Shown piece by piece: positions 56,283 to 64,000 of a DNA stretch of 64,000 bases. The notes beneath the pieces are model-generated. The model saw only the letters and a list, made by a program, of their open reading frames with translations. It had not been told where the DNA came from and made no database searches. The number at the start of each line of letters is the position of its first letter. Positions within the stretch are counted from its first letter, which is position 1. A program made the translations under genes and the position numbers. Source of the stretch: Nocardia sp. BMG51109 (GTDB lineage: Bacteria; Actinomycetota; Actinomycetes; Mycobacteriales; Mycobacteriaceae); contig NZ_JAFQ01000004.1 of the NCBI RefSeq assembly GCF_000526215.1, positions 4,960,001-5,024,000 on the forward strand, in the 5' to 3' direction.

Positions 56283-57392
56283 GTGACCGACTCGAATCTG
56301 CAGCAGGGCCCGATCCGGAACGTGCACGCCGAGCTGGGCGCGACCTTCGCGCCGTTCGGCGGATGGGAAATGCCCGTTCAGTACGCCGGGACCGTGGCCG
56401 AGCACACGTCGGTGCGCACCGCGGCCGGCCTGTTCGACGTGAGTCACCTCGGCAAGGCCACCGTGCGCGGTCCGGGCGCGGCGCGGCTGGTGAATACGGT
56501 GCTGACCAACGACCTGGGCCGGATCCGCCCGGGCAAGGCGCAGTACACGTTGTGCTGCGCGCCGGACGGCGGCGTGCTCGACGACCTGATCGTCTACTAC
56601 GTGAGCGACGACGAACTGTTCCTGGTGCCCAACGCCGCCAACACCGCCGGCGTGGTCGGCGAGCTGCGGAAGGCGATCACCGAAGGGGCGGACGGCATTA
56701 CGGTCACCGACCAGCACCGCGACTACGCGGTGTTCGCGGTGCAGGGACCGAGGTCGGCGGAGGTGCTCGCGGCGCTCGGGCTGCCGACCGAGATGGAGTT
56801 CATGGCCTTCGCCGACGCCGACTGGGAGGGCCGCCCGGTGCGGGTCTGCCGGTCCGGGTACACCGGCGAGCAGGGCTACGAACTGCTGCCGCGCTGGGAC
56901 GACGCCGAGCCGCTGTTCCGGGCGCTGCTGGCCGAGGTCCGCGCCCGTGACGGCGAGCCGGCCGGCCTGGGCGCCCGCGACACCCTGCGCACCGAGATGG
57001 GCTATCCGCTGCACGGCCACGAGCTGTCCCCGGACATCACCCCGGTGCAGGCCCGCTGCGGCTGGGCGGTCGGCTGGAAGAAGCCGGAGTTCGTCGGCAA
57101 GGCCGCGCTCGAGCAGGAGAAGGCGGCGGGCGCGCGCCGAATCCTGCTGGGCCTCAAGGCACTCGACCGCGGCGTGCTGCGGCCGGGACAGACCGTGCTG
57201 AGCGGCGACGAGGCCGTCGGCGAGACCACGTCGGGCACGTTCTCGCCGACCCTGAAGGCCGGTATCGCCCTGGCGCTGCTGGACCGCACCGCCGGTCTCG
57301 AACCGGGTGCCGAGGTGGCGGTCGACGTGCGCGGCCGTCGGCTGCGCGCCGAGGTCGTCAAGCCCCCGTTCGTCACCCCGCGCACCTCCTGA
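56283..57392 (+). CDS. gcvT: Glycine cleavage system T protein (aminomethyltransferase)
   Basis: A 369-residue tetrahydrofolate-dependent aminomethyltransferase that releases ammonia from the aminomethyl-lipoyl intermediate on GcvH. It begins [20 protein letters not shown] with the typical GGWxMPVQY, contains [25 protein letters not shown]-like [29 protein letters not shown] and [18 protein letters not shown] with the catalytic aspartate region, and ends in a domain with [18 protein letters not shown]. GcvP and GcvH are not in the window. The order gcvT-ilvE matches the mycobacterial map (Rv2211c-Rv2210c). Confidence 0.97.
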   Translation: MTDSNLQQGPIRNVHAELGATFAPFGGWEMPVQYAGTVAEHTSVRTAAGLFDVSHLGKATVRGPGAARLVNTVLTNDLGRIRPGKAQYTLCCAPDGGVLDDLIVYYVSDDELFLVPNAANTAGVVGELRKAITEGADGITVTDQHRDYAVFAVQGPRSAEVLAALGLPTEMEFMAFADADWEGRPVRVCRSGYTGEQGYELLPRWDDAEPLFRALLAEVRARDGEPAGLGARDTLRTEMGYPLHGHELSPDITPVQARCGWAVGWKKPEFVGKAALEQEKAAGARRILLGLKALDRGVLRPGQTVLSGDEAVGETTSGTFSPTLKAGIALALLDRTAGLEPGAEVAVDVRGRRLRAEVVKPPFVTPRTS

Positions 57393-57499
57393 CGCCGGCT
57401 CCCGCGCACCGGGCCGCGGCACGCCGGCCGCCGCCCGCGCCTGCGGCGATGCCGGGACCGGGCCCGCGCGGGCTCGACGCCGCGTTCTAGGATCGGGTC

Positions 57500-58600
57500 A
57501 TGACCGTTGCCGCACAGTTCACCCGTCTCCCGCATTCGTCGCCCACCCCGGCGGCGCGGCGACAGGAGATTCTGGTGGATCCCGGCTTCGGGCGGTACTT
57601 CACCGACCACATGGTGTCGATCGACTACCGCGACGGTGCCTGGGTCGATCCGCGGGTAGAGCCCTACGCCCCGCTGACGATGGACCCGGCGACCATGGTG
57701 TTCCACTACGGCCAGGCCATCTTCGAGGGGCTGAAGGCGTACCGGCAGGGCGACGGCGGCATCGCGACCTTCCGCATCGACGCCAACGCCCGCCGGTTCC
57801 AGCGGTCGGCGCGCCGGATGGCGATGGCCGAGCTGCCCGAGGAGCTGTTCGTCGAGTCGATCCGCCAGTTGCTCGAGGTCGACACCGACTGGGTGCCCGC
57901 GGCCGGCGGCGAGGATTCGCTGTACTTGCGCCCGTTCATGTTCGCCACCGAATCCGGCCTCGGCGTCAAGCCGGCCGGCGCCTACCGGTACCTGCTTCTG
58001 GGTTCGCCTGCGGGAGCGTACTTTCCGCGCGGCCTGAAGCCGGTGCGGGTGTGGCTGTCCACCGAGTACGTGCGGGCCGCGCCCGGCGGCACCGGCGAGG
58101 CCAAGGTGGCCGGCAACTACGCCGCCTCGCTGCTGGCGCAGGCCGAGGCCACCGAGAAGGACTGCGACCAGGTGGTGTGGCTGGACGCCTGCGACCACCG
58201 CTACGTCGAGGAGATGGGCACCAACAACCTGTTCTTCGTCTACGGCTCGGGTTCGCAGGCGCGGCTGGTGACTCCCGAACTGTCCGGTTCGCTGCTGCCC
58301 GGCATCACCCGCGACTCGCTGCTGACCCTGGCCGCCGACTCCGGCTACCAGGTGGAGGAGCGCAAGATCTCGGTCGAGGAATGGCGCCGGGGCGCCGAAT
58401 CCGGTGAGATCACCGAGGTTTTCGGCTGCGGTACCGCGGCCGTGGTGATTCCGGTCGCCTCGGTGCATTCGGCCGACGGCGAATTCACCATCGGCGACGG
58501 CGAACCCGGCGAGGTCACCATGGCGCTGCGCGACACGCTGACCGGAATCCAGCGCGGCACGTTCGCCGATATTCACGGCTGGATGCGCACTCTGGTATGA
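57500..58600 (+). CDS. ilvE: Branched-chain amino acid aminotransferase
   Basis: A 366-residue PLP enzyme of fold type IV that interconverts leucine, isoleucine and valine with their 2-oxo acids. Seen are [39 protein letters not shown], the PLP lysine in [33 protein letters not shown] and [16 protein letters not shown]. The 2-oxoisovalerate it uses is also the substrate of PanB. The long N-terminal extension before the FxxYFTDHM segment is normal for actinobacterial type II BCATs. The gap of 107 bases to gcvT may hold its own promoter. Confidence 0.97.
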   Translation: MTVAAQFTRLPHSSPTPAARRQEILVDPGFGRYFTDHMVSIDYRDGAWVDPRVEPYAPLTMDPATMVFHYGQAIFEGLKAYRQGDGGIATFRIDANARRFQRSARRMAMAELPEELFVESIRQLLEVDTDWVPAAGGEDSLYLRPFMFATESGLGVKPAGAYRYLLLGSPAGAYFPRGLKPVRVWLSTEYVRAAPGGTGEAKVAGNYAASLLAQAEATEKDCDQVVWLDACDHRYVEEMGTNNLFFVYGSGSQARLVTPELSGSLLPGITRDSLLTLAADSGYQVEERKISVEEWRRGAESGEITEVFGCGTAAVVIPVASVHSADGEFTIGDGEPGEVTMALRDTLTGIQRGTFADIHGWMRTLV

Positions 58601-58631
58601 GTGGATGACCGGGGCGTGAACGGGCGACCGG

Positions 58632-59345
58632 TCAGCCCGGCATCAGCATGTGCCACTGTTCCAAAGTCTGCGGGCGCATCACATAGTTGCTGTCGCGCAC
58701 CGCCGACAGCGCGGCGTTGGGTTCCTGCGAATACCAGTGCCCGGGATAAACCACCGGATCTCCGTGCAGGCCCGCCAGATACCGCAGGCTGCGGAACATC
58801 GAGTCGGAATCGCCGCCCGGGAAATCCGTGCGCCCGCAGCCGTCGACGAACAAGGTATCGCCGGCGACCAGCCGATCGTCGAACAGGAAGCATTGGCTGC
58901 CCGGCGTGTGGCCCGGGGTGTGCAGTAATTCGATCTCGAGCCCGCCGACGGCCACCTTGTCGCCGTGGTCGTGCCCGGTCAATTCGCTCGGCGCGATTTC
59001 GGTGACATTCGCCACCCAAGGTAGTTCTTCCGCATTGACGTGCACCGGAACCTGCACGCGTTCGAGCAGTTCACGCACCCCGCGCAGGGTGAATCCGAGC
59101 ATCGTGCCGCCCACGTGATCGGGGTGATGGTGGGTGGCGAGCACGCCGGTCAGGCGCAGCCCGTCGGATTCGGCGATATCCACCAGATCGCCCGCCGCGT
59201 ACGCGGGATCCACGACCACGCACTCGCCGCTGTCTCTGTCGCCGATCAAATACGCGAAATTGCGCATCTGCGTGGCGATCGGATCGCCCACGGCCCAGTC
59301 CCGGCCCGCCAGCAGCTGACGAAAATACACACGGTCGGATCCCAT
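58632..59345 (-). CDS. Metallo-beta-lactamase-fold hydrolase (glyoxalase II-like)
   Basis: A 237-residue MBL-fold enzyme. The metal site THHHPDHVGG (HxHxDH) is near residue 85, with further ligands in LLHTPGHTPGSQCF, LVAGDTLFVDGCGRTDF and VYPGHWY. The GCGRTDFPGGD segment is that of glyoxalase II/persulfide dioxygenase-like proteins, so hydrolysis of a thioester is plausible but not proved. ATG 59345 was used; codons farther upstream are without protein character. It is convergent with ilvE. No signal peptide was seen. Confidence 0.87.
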   Translation of the reverse strand: MGSDRVYFRQLLAGRDWAVGDPIATQMRNFAYLIGDRDSGECVVVDPAYAAGDLVDIAESDGLRLTGVLATHHHPDHVGGTMLGFTLRGVRELLERVQVPVHVNAEELPWVANVTEIAPSELTGHDHGDKVAVGGLEIELLHTPGHTPGSQCFLFDDRLVAGDTLFVDGCGRTDFPGGDSDSMFRSLRYLAGLHGDPVVYPGHWYSQEPNAALSAVRDSNYVMRPQTLEQWHMLMPG

Positions 59346-59524
59346 ACGAACCACCCTATGGCTCGGCGGCGATCGGCGCGCATTCGACCGGTTGTGATTC
59401 GTCACCGTATAGTGCGGCGGCCGAATCGGTTCGGACACGGGCGAATCGCCGATTCGCTATTTGCGGATTGCGGAAACGCGCCGCACCGTCGGTCGGACGA
59501 TGCGGCGCGGGTCGGATCTGTCGG

Positions 59525-60496
59525 TCAGCTCAGCAGTGGCGCGATGTCGTCGGCGGCCTGCGGGCCGTAAGCCGTGCGAAGCCGCTCGAGCGCCTCGTCA
59601 TGCTTCAGTTCCCATTCCTGCGGGCCGTCGGTCTCGAGCACGTGCACCGCGATGAGCGAACCCAGTTGCGCGGCGCGTTCCAGGCCGAGTCCGGCCTGGT
59701 GTCCGGTCAGGAAGCCGGCGCGGAAGGCGTCGCCGATGCCGGTCGGGTCGACCTTGGCGCGTTCCGGCACCACCTCGACGTTGACCTCGGTGCCGTCGCG
59801 GTCGACGATCTGCACGCCCTTCGCACCCAGCGTGGTGACCCGGATGCCGACCTTCTGCCCGATCTCCTCGAGGGTCACCCCGGTCTTCTGCAGCAGCAGG
59901 CCCAGCTCGTATTCGTTGGTGAAAAGGTATGCGGCGCCGTCGATCAGCTCGAGGGCCTGGTTGCCGTCGAGGAGGGCCAGCTGCTGGGACGGGTCGGCCG
60001 CGAACGGGATGCCCAGCTCCCGGCACTCGCGGGTGTGCCGCAGCATCGCCTCCGGGTCGTTGGCGCCGATGAGCACCAGCTCCAGCTCCCGGGTGCGGGC
60101 GACCTCGGCGATCGAGATGTCGCGGGCCTCGCTCATCGCGCCCGGGTAGAAGGCGGCGATCTGGGCCATCTCGTCGTCGGTGTTGCAGATGAAGCGCGCG
60201 GTGTGCGCCTTGTCGGAGACCAGCACGGCCGAGCAGTCCACGCCGTTGCGCTCCAGCAACTCGCGGTACTCGCCGAAGTCCTGGCCGACCGCGCCGAGCA
60301 GCAGCGGATTGCGGCCGAGCTGACCCATCGCGTAGACGATGTTGCCTGCGACGCCGCCGCGGCGGATGGTCAGGTCATCGACCAGGAAGCTCACCGAGAT
60401 GTGTTCCAGCTGATCTGCCAGCAGGGACTCGGAGAACTTGCCAGGAAAATGCATGAGGTTATCGGACGCAATGGATGCGGACACGGCGATAGTCAC
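59525..60496 (-). CDS. adoK: PfkB-family adenosine kinase
   Basis: A 323-residue ribokinase-family enzyme; the M. tuberculosis positional homologue Rv2202c (AdoK/CbhK, 324 residues) phosphorylates adenosine to AMP. The substrate site has RRGGVAGNIVYAMGQLGR, and the PfkB signature 2 with the catalytic aspartate is KVDPTGIGDAFRAGFLTGHQ, with isoleucine in place of the usual alanine of GAGD. FTNEYELGLLLQKTG is the family motif. GTG 60496 agrees with the mycobacterial start (VTIAVSASIASDNLMHFPGK). It lies between the MBL-fold gene and erpA as a separate transcription unit. Confidence 0.93.
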   Translation of the reverse strand: MTIAVSASIASDNLMHFPGKFSESLLADQLEHISVSFLVDDLTIRRGGVAGNIVYAMGQLGRNPLLLGAVGQDFGEYRELLERNGVDCSAVLVSDKAHTARFICNTDDEMAQIAAFYPGAMSEARDISIAEVARTRELELVLIGANDPEAMLRHTRECRELGIPFAADPSQQLALLDGNQALELIDGAAYLFTNEYELGLLLQKTGVTLEEIGQKVGIRVTTLGAKGVQIVDRDGTEVNVEVVPERAKVDPTGIGDAFRAGFLTGHQAGLGLERAAQLGSLIAVHVLETDGPQEWELKHDEALERLRTAYGPQAADDIAPLLS

Positions 60497-60735
60497 AGAG
60501 GAAATCCTTCGGTGTCGTGCTGCGCACGCCGTCGCTGCTCGACAGACGCGTAGCGGGCCGGCGGAAAGGGACCGGGGCTTTGTGCACACAGGTGAATCAC
60601 CCATGAACGCACAAAAACGGTCGTTCGTAACGTACACCGTCGAACGGGACCCTCACCACCCGACGGAGCAGCGTCCCAGTCAGGGGCGCTTACCTTGGCG
60701 GACAATCGGATAGGCCGGCTCCGGGCAGCAAACGA

Positions 60736-60764
60736 CACGGAACCCCCAGGTCGGAGGTCCCGTG
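60736..60764 (-). terminator. Terminator hairpin after erpA
   Basis: CACGG-A-ACC / GGT-C-CCGTG form a 9-bp stem with an 11-nt loop, 14 bases after the erpA stop. It fits rho-independent termination without a strong U-tract. Confidence 0.55.
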
Positions 60765-60777
60765 CTCGTGGCGAAGG

Positions 60778-61128
60778 TCAGTTGAAGCTGTCGCCGCAGG
60801 CGCAGGAGCCGGTGGCGTTCGGGTTGTCGATGGTGAAACCCTGCTTCTCGATGGTGTCGACGAAGTCGATGGCGGCACCCTGCACGTACGGGGCGCTCAT
60901 CCGGTCGACGGTCAGCGCGACGCCGCCGAACTCGGCGGTGAGGTCGCCGTCGAGCGAGCGATCGTCGAAGAACAGTTGGTAGCGCAGCCCCGCGCAACCA
61001 CCGGGCTGTACGGCGATCCGCAGCGCCAGATCGTCACGCCCCTCCTGATCGAGCAGCGCCTTCGCCTTGGAGGCGGCCGCGTCGGTCAGCGTCACACCGT
61101 GGGTGGTGGTCTCGTTCTGCACAGTCAT
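60778..61128 (-). CDS. erpA: A-type iron-sulfur carrier/insertion protein
   Basis: A 116-residue HesB/IscA-type protein (Rv2204c in mycobacteria) that carries an Fe-S cluster to target enzymes. The three cluster cysteines are in QPGGCAGLRYQLFFDD and the C-terminal SCACGDSFN. The segment GVTLTDAAASKAKALLDQEG starts the fold. LipA, encoded in the same region, is one of the enzymes that needs such clusters. An ATG start with GGAG-like bases upstream is used. The gene is followed by a hairpin and is separated from adoK by about 280 bases with no recognised gene. Confidence 0.96.
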   Translation of the reverse strand: MTVQNETTTHGVTLTDAAASKAKALLDQEGRDDLALRIAVQPGGCAGLRYQLFFDDRSLDGDLTAEFGGVALTVDRMSAPYVQGAAIDFVDTIEKQGFTIDNPNATGSCACGDSFN

Positions 61129-61471
61129 GAAGTCTCCTCAGGACCCGTGTTGCCGCAATGGAGCCCGGCCGGAACGGCCGGAAGCATGGCCCGACATCTG
61201 TCAACACCACTTCGCGGGTGGCTATTCCCTTCCCTCAATCCTGCCACTCACGTCCGATCTTGCCACTCTCGCCCGGTGATGTCCCAGTGCGTATACCCAT
61301 CCGGACCCGGGTTGTATGCGTGCCGTGGTTGTCTGCTCGCCCTTCACCGTACCCGCGCACCCTGTGGAAACCCTCGGTTAGCGGCCGGTGAACAGTTGTG
61401 GATGAGATTCGGCACACCAACTCGGCGAACCGGATTTCCCGGGCGGTATGCCATCGAATAGCCTGGTCGGC
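61129..61471. other. Divergent promoter region of erpA and DUF3043
   Basis: About 340 bases without a gene. It must contain the erpA promoter on the minus strand and that of the DUF3043 gene on the plus strand. In the middle, around 61230-61270, similar stretches occur (TTGCCACTC and TCCTGCCACTCACG), without a clear function. Confidence 0.4.
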
Positions 61472-62155
61472 GTGAAGTTCCTCCGCCGCGGCGATGCAAG
61501 TAAGACCGACGACCTCGCCGACGAGACCTCGGCCGATCCGGTCGGGGAGTCCGGCGGCGCGGCCGACGCCTCGGACCGGCCGGCCGCCACGGCCACCGCC
61601 GGGAAGGGCCGGCCCACCCCCAAGCGCCGGGATGCCGAGGGCAAGCGCCGCGGCCCCATCGCGCCGGCGCCGATGACCTCGAAGGAGGCCCGCGCCCGCC
61701 GCAAGGCGAACCGCGGCACACGTGCCGACCGCAAGGCGGCCTCGGCCGATCGGCGCGCGGCCGCCGCCGACCGGCGCGCCCGGATGCTGGCGGGTGAGGA
61801 CAAGTACCTCTTACCGCGCGACCGCGGCCCGGTGCGCGCCTATGTGCGCGATCTGGTGGACGCGCGCCGCAATCTGGTCGGGTTGTTCATGCCGCTGGCA
61901 CTGCTGCTGATCCTGACCATGTTCCTGACGCCCGCCGTGCAGGCCTACGTCACGCTGGCCATGCTCGTGATGATGGTGTTCATGGCCGGCGAGGGGTTCC
62001 TGATCGGCCGCACCATCAATCGCCGGGTGCGCGAACGCTTTCCGGACGACACCAGCTCCCCGTGGTCGCTGGGGTGGTATGCCTTCGTGCGCGCCTCGCA
62101 GATCCGCCGCATGCGCGCGCCCAAGCCGCGCGTCGGCGCCGGGGACTCGGTCTAG
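61472..62155 (+). CDS. DUF3043 membrane protein (Rv2206-type)
   Basis: A 227-residue protein with a charged, disordered first half (ADRKAASADRRAAAADRRAR is almost a repeat) and two membrane helices near residues 140-185 (NLVGLFMPLALLLILTMFLT and AYVTLAMLVMMVFMAGEGFL). The segment before them, LLPRDRGPVRAYVRDLVDAR, is the conserved core of the DUF3043 family, and SLGWYAFVRASQIRRMR ends the domain. The family is actinobacterial and uncharacterised. GTG 61472 gives the usual VKFLRRG start. The location next to erpA is as in mycobacteria. Confidence 0.9.
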   Translation: MKFLRRGDASKTDDLADETSADPVGESGGAADASDRPAATATAGKGRPTPKRRDAEGKRRGPIAPAPMTSKEARARRKANRGTRADRKAASADRRAAAADRRARMLAGEDKYLLPRDRGPVRAYVRDLVDARRNLVGLFMPLALLLILTMFLTPAVQAYVTLAMLVMMVFMAGEGFLIGRTINRRVRERFPDDTSSPWSLGWYAFVRASQIRRMRAPKPRVGAGDSV

Positions 62156-62178
62156 GCTGCTCGTTCCGGCGGGCCTGC

Positions 62179-62355
62179 TCATCGGGACTGCCGCAGTGCG
62201 GTGATGGCCTGTAGCTCGATGTCGATGCGCTGCGCGTCGCGGTCGTCGATATCGCTGGAACCCGTGGGGGGAAGAGCGATTCCGTGGTGGAGGAACACCC
62301 GGACGGCCAGCCCGATCAGGAGGATGAACAGGAAGGAGAGCAGGAAGGTCAGCAT
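62179..62355 (-). CDS. Small single-span membrane protein
   Basis: A 58-residue protein: a hydrophobic helix at the N-terminus (MLTFLLSFLFILLIGLAVRV) followed by a hydrophilic tail with SSDIDDRDAQRIDIELQAIT. No known family was recognised. It is divergent from the GlxA-type regulator gene with an 86-bp promoter region holding an inverted repeat, and its 3' end faces the DUF3043 gene. No strong ribosome binding site precedes the ATG at 62355, so the start is uncertain, though the hydrophobic helix begins there. Confidence 0.6.
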   Translation of the reverse strand: MLTFLLSFLFILLIGLAVRVFLHHGIALPPTGSSDIDDRDAQRIDIELQAITALRQSR

Positions 62356-62382
62356 GGCAGTAATTTTTCTGCCACAGACTTC

Positions 62383-62398
62383 CTGCCACCAGTGGCAG
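62383..62398. promoter_or_regulatory. Inverted repeat CTGCCACCAGTGGCAG in a divergent promoter
   Basis: Seven-base arms (CTGCCAC/GTGGCAG) with a two-base spacer, 44 bases before the regulator gene's start and 28 bases before the small membrane protein's start. TGGCAG also occurs just downstream of the small gene's start (62355-62360). It could be an operator. Confidence 0.45.
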
Positions 62399-62441
62399 TT
62401 GCGACATTGTTCGTAAATATTCGGCCACGTAGACTGACTGC

Positions 62442-63398
62442 ATGCTGTCCAAGGTCGCCGCGGTGCTCTGCGATAACGTCGCCATGTTCGAATTCGGCGT
62501 TCTCTGTGAGGTTTTCGGGCTGGACCGCCGCGACGACGGGCTGCCCGGCTTCGACTTCCGGGTGTGCGGCACCGAACCCGGTGTGCCGTTGCGCTGTAGT
62601 TCACCGGGCATCACGGTGACTCCGGAGTACGGCCTGGACGAACTGGCCGACGCCGACCTGGTGACGGTGCCCGCCTATCCGGTCGCCGAGGACTACGAGT
62701 TCGATCCCCGCGTGCTGCGGGCCGTCCGGGATGCCGTCGACGCGGGGGCCACCGTGCTCACGGTCTGTTCGGGCGCCTTTCTCGCCGGGGCGGCCGGACT
62801 GCTGGACGGGCGTAAATGCACCACGCACTGGCGGCACGTGGGAAAGCTCGCCGAGCGCTACCCGTCGGCCACCGTCGACCCGGACGTGCTGTTCGTCGAC
62901 GAGGGGAACCTGATCACCAGCGCCGGCACCGCGGCCGGCATCGATGCCTGCCTGCACCTGGTGCGGCGCGAACTGGGCAGCGCCGTCGCCAACAAGATCG
63001 CCCGGCGGATGGTGGTGCCGCCGCAGCGCGACGGCGGCCAGCGGCAGTTCATCGAGCGCCCCGTGCCGGAATGCACCTCCGACGGCCTGCGGGACACGCT
63101 GCTGTGGATGGACCGGCACCTCGAGCTGCCGCATACGGTCGAGGACCTGGCCGCGCGCTCGGCCATGTCGACGCGCACCTTCGCCCGCCGCTTCGCCGCC
63201 GAGACCGGCACCACCCCCGTCAAATGGCTCACCAACCAGCGCGTTCTGCTGGCGAAGCAGCTCCTCGAGGACACCACCCTGGACCTGGAAACCATCGCCG
63301 GCCGTTCCGGTTTCGGCTCCGCGGCCCTGCTGCGCCACCACTTCCAGCGCCTGGTCGGCATCGCCCCCACGGAATACCGCCGCCGCTTCGGGAGCTGA
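62442..63398 (+). CDS. GlxA-family transcriptional regulator (DJ-1/PfpI plus AraC domains)
   Basis: A 318-residue regulator. Residues 1-185 form a DJ-1/PfpI-like domain (VAAVLCDNVAMFEFGVLCEV, then VLTVCSGAFLAGAAGLLDGR with the nucleophile-elbow cysteine, and TSAGTAAGIDACLHLVRREL). The C-terminal 100 residues hold two AraC helix-turn-helix units (LAARSMST-like AARSAMSTRTFARRFAAETG and ETIAGRSGFGSAALLRHHFQ). GlxA-type proteins regulate amine or amino-acid catabolism in other bacteria; no target is evident except the divergent small membrane protein gene. Length is normal. Confidence 0.92.
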   Translation: MLSKVAAVLCDNVAMFEFGVLCEVFGLDRRDDGLPGFDFRVCGTEPGVPLRCSSPGITVTPEYGLDELADADLVTVPAYPVAEDYEFDPRVLRAVRDAVDAGATVLTVCSGAFLAGAAGLLDGRKCTTHWRHVGKLAERYPSATVDPDVLFVDEGNLITSAGTAAGIDACLHLVRRELGSAVANKIARRMVVPPQRDGGQRQFIERPVPECTSDGLRDTLLWMDRHLELPHTVEDLAARSAMSTRTFARRFAAETGTTPVKWLTNQRVLLAKQLLEDTTLDLETIAGRSGFGSAALLRHHFQRLVGIAPTEYRRRFGS

Positions 63399-63970
63399 GC
63401 CGCCGGCGGTTGCGTCTCACGATCGGTGGTCGCGTCTCACCGGCACTGGTGCGCGCCATGAACACGTCGGCCACGTAGCGGTCGGTGATGCGCGACTTGT
63501 CATGCGGAATTCTCTCGGCGATGCACCGCCTCGCCGTGCAGCCGACATGTCCCGGACGACGGCGCACGCTTCGTTCGCGCGTACTGGACGTCGGCGTGGT
63601 GGTGCCGCTTCGGTGGCCGCTGGACCTGCGCCGGTGCGCGGCGTTCGGCGCCAGGATCGTCCGGCCCGGCTGTGGGCACTCGGGGACGCCATCATCCGAC
63701 TCGGTGACCGGATGCCGCCACGGGGCGCCCGGATTCGTCGGAGAAGGCGACATACCGGGCCGGGGCGCGGAGCGATCTCGGCTGCGGATGACCGGGCTTG
63801 CCGGTTCGATTCGACGAGGACGGGTCCGGCCTGCGCTGTCGCCCGGCGCGTCGCACATCACCGATCGCCGATCGCGGGCTGTCACATCCTGTGCGAGCGT
63901 CGTCCGGGCGGGGGCCCGAGCGTGCGTTGGTGGCCGGGCGAGGGAGTCCTGTTGGTACCGTTCTGGCGTG
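63399..63970. other. Gene-free region at the right end
   Basis: About 570 bases with only low-complexity, Arg-rich shadow frames. A stretch on the minus strand near 63440-63540 (ERIPHDKSRITDRYVADVFM) looks protein-like but has no proper start or continuation; it may be a fragment of a decayed gene. No RNA gene was recognised. Confidence 0.4.
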
Positions 63971-64000
63971 GTGAACGATGCTGCGAGCGCGCGAGCTGTG
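63971..64000 (+). CDS. Possible start of a gene cut by the window edge
   Basis: GTG 63968 or 63971 begins an open frame (VNDAASARAV) that continues past the edge. Only ten codons are visible and no clear ribosome binding site is seen, so this is only a possibility. Confidence 0.25.
   Translation, partial: MNDAASARAV

Noticed and set aside
60603..60713. A 36-codon ORF (MNAQKRSFVTYTVERDPHHP...) between adoK and erpA.
   Set aside because: It has no good ribosome binding site and overlaps the region where the adoK promoter and the erpA terminator are expected.

Overview
The window is about 70% GC, densely packed, rich in GTG starts and preceded by purine-rich ribosome binding sites. It looks like a chromosomal segment of a mycolic-acid actinomycete, most likely Nocardia or a close relative. 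The main evidence is gene order. From memory of the Mycobacterium tuberculosis map, the stretch Rv2228c-panB-Rv2224c-glnA2-glnE-(gap)-glnA1-RDD-DUF4191-lipA-lipB-epimerase-dlaT-pepB-gcvT-ilvE-adoK-erpA-DUF3043 is kept here, with extra genes inserted. No tRNA, rRNA, CRISPR array, complete insertion sequence or prophage was recognised.

Layout. 0-18 kb: the 3' end of an RNase H/phosphatase gene, a PucR-type and a TetR-type regulator, an AarF/ABC1 kinase, an acetyltransferase and a hydrolase. These are followed by the RNase P RNA gene (rnpB), a TrpF-like protein, a transporter, a membrane-anchored alpha/alpha-toroid protein and a reductase/AraC divergent pair. Then come a 31-residue ORF, a small secreted protein, a CHAD protein, prolyl aminopeptidase with a lipoprotein, a phosphotransferase-fold protein and panB. 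18-25 kb: a secreted lipoprotein peptidase, glnA2 and glnE. 25-41 kb: a block absent from the M. tuberculosis order, holding a DUF2156 lipid aminoacyltransferase candidate, a decayed mazEF pair, SDRs with a LysR regulator, DoxX, a zinc-peptidase lipoprotein, a glycosyltransferase with a deacetylase, a monoacylglycerol lipase, an M20 peptidase, an MpaB-type oxygenase and a TetR/SDR pair with two clear operators. 41-62 kb: the nitrogen and lipoate core (glnA1 with a GlnR box, lipB-lipA, dlaT), an EF-G-like GTPase, pepA, gcvT, ilvE, adoK and erpA. 62-64 kb: a GlxA-type regulator, then about 570 bases without a recognisable gene.

How the genes work together. GlnA1, GlnA2 and GlnE form the glutamine synthetase module; GlnE adenylylates glutamine synthetase, and the GlnR box upstream of glnA1 ties it to nitrogen status. 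LipB and LipA make the lipoyl cofactor that is carried by the two lipoyl domains of DlaT encoded nearby; GcvT belongs to another lipoate-dependent system, and ErpA delivers Fe-S clusters of the kind LipA needs. PanB (pantothenate) and IlvE (branched-chain amino acids) are linked through 2-oxoisovalerate.

Most unusual items: a zinc-ribbon TetR regulator running in frame, with no stop codon, into leucyl aminopeptidase; a MazF toxin with its centre deleted next to an intact MazE, followed by a perfect 23-bp inverted repeat; a TrpF-like enzyme in a lineage that normally uses PriA; a QW-motif toroid protein with a membrane tail; and two tiny ORFs with good ribosome binding sites.
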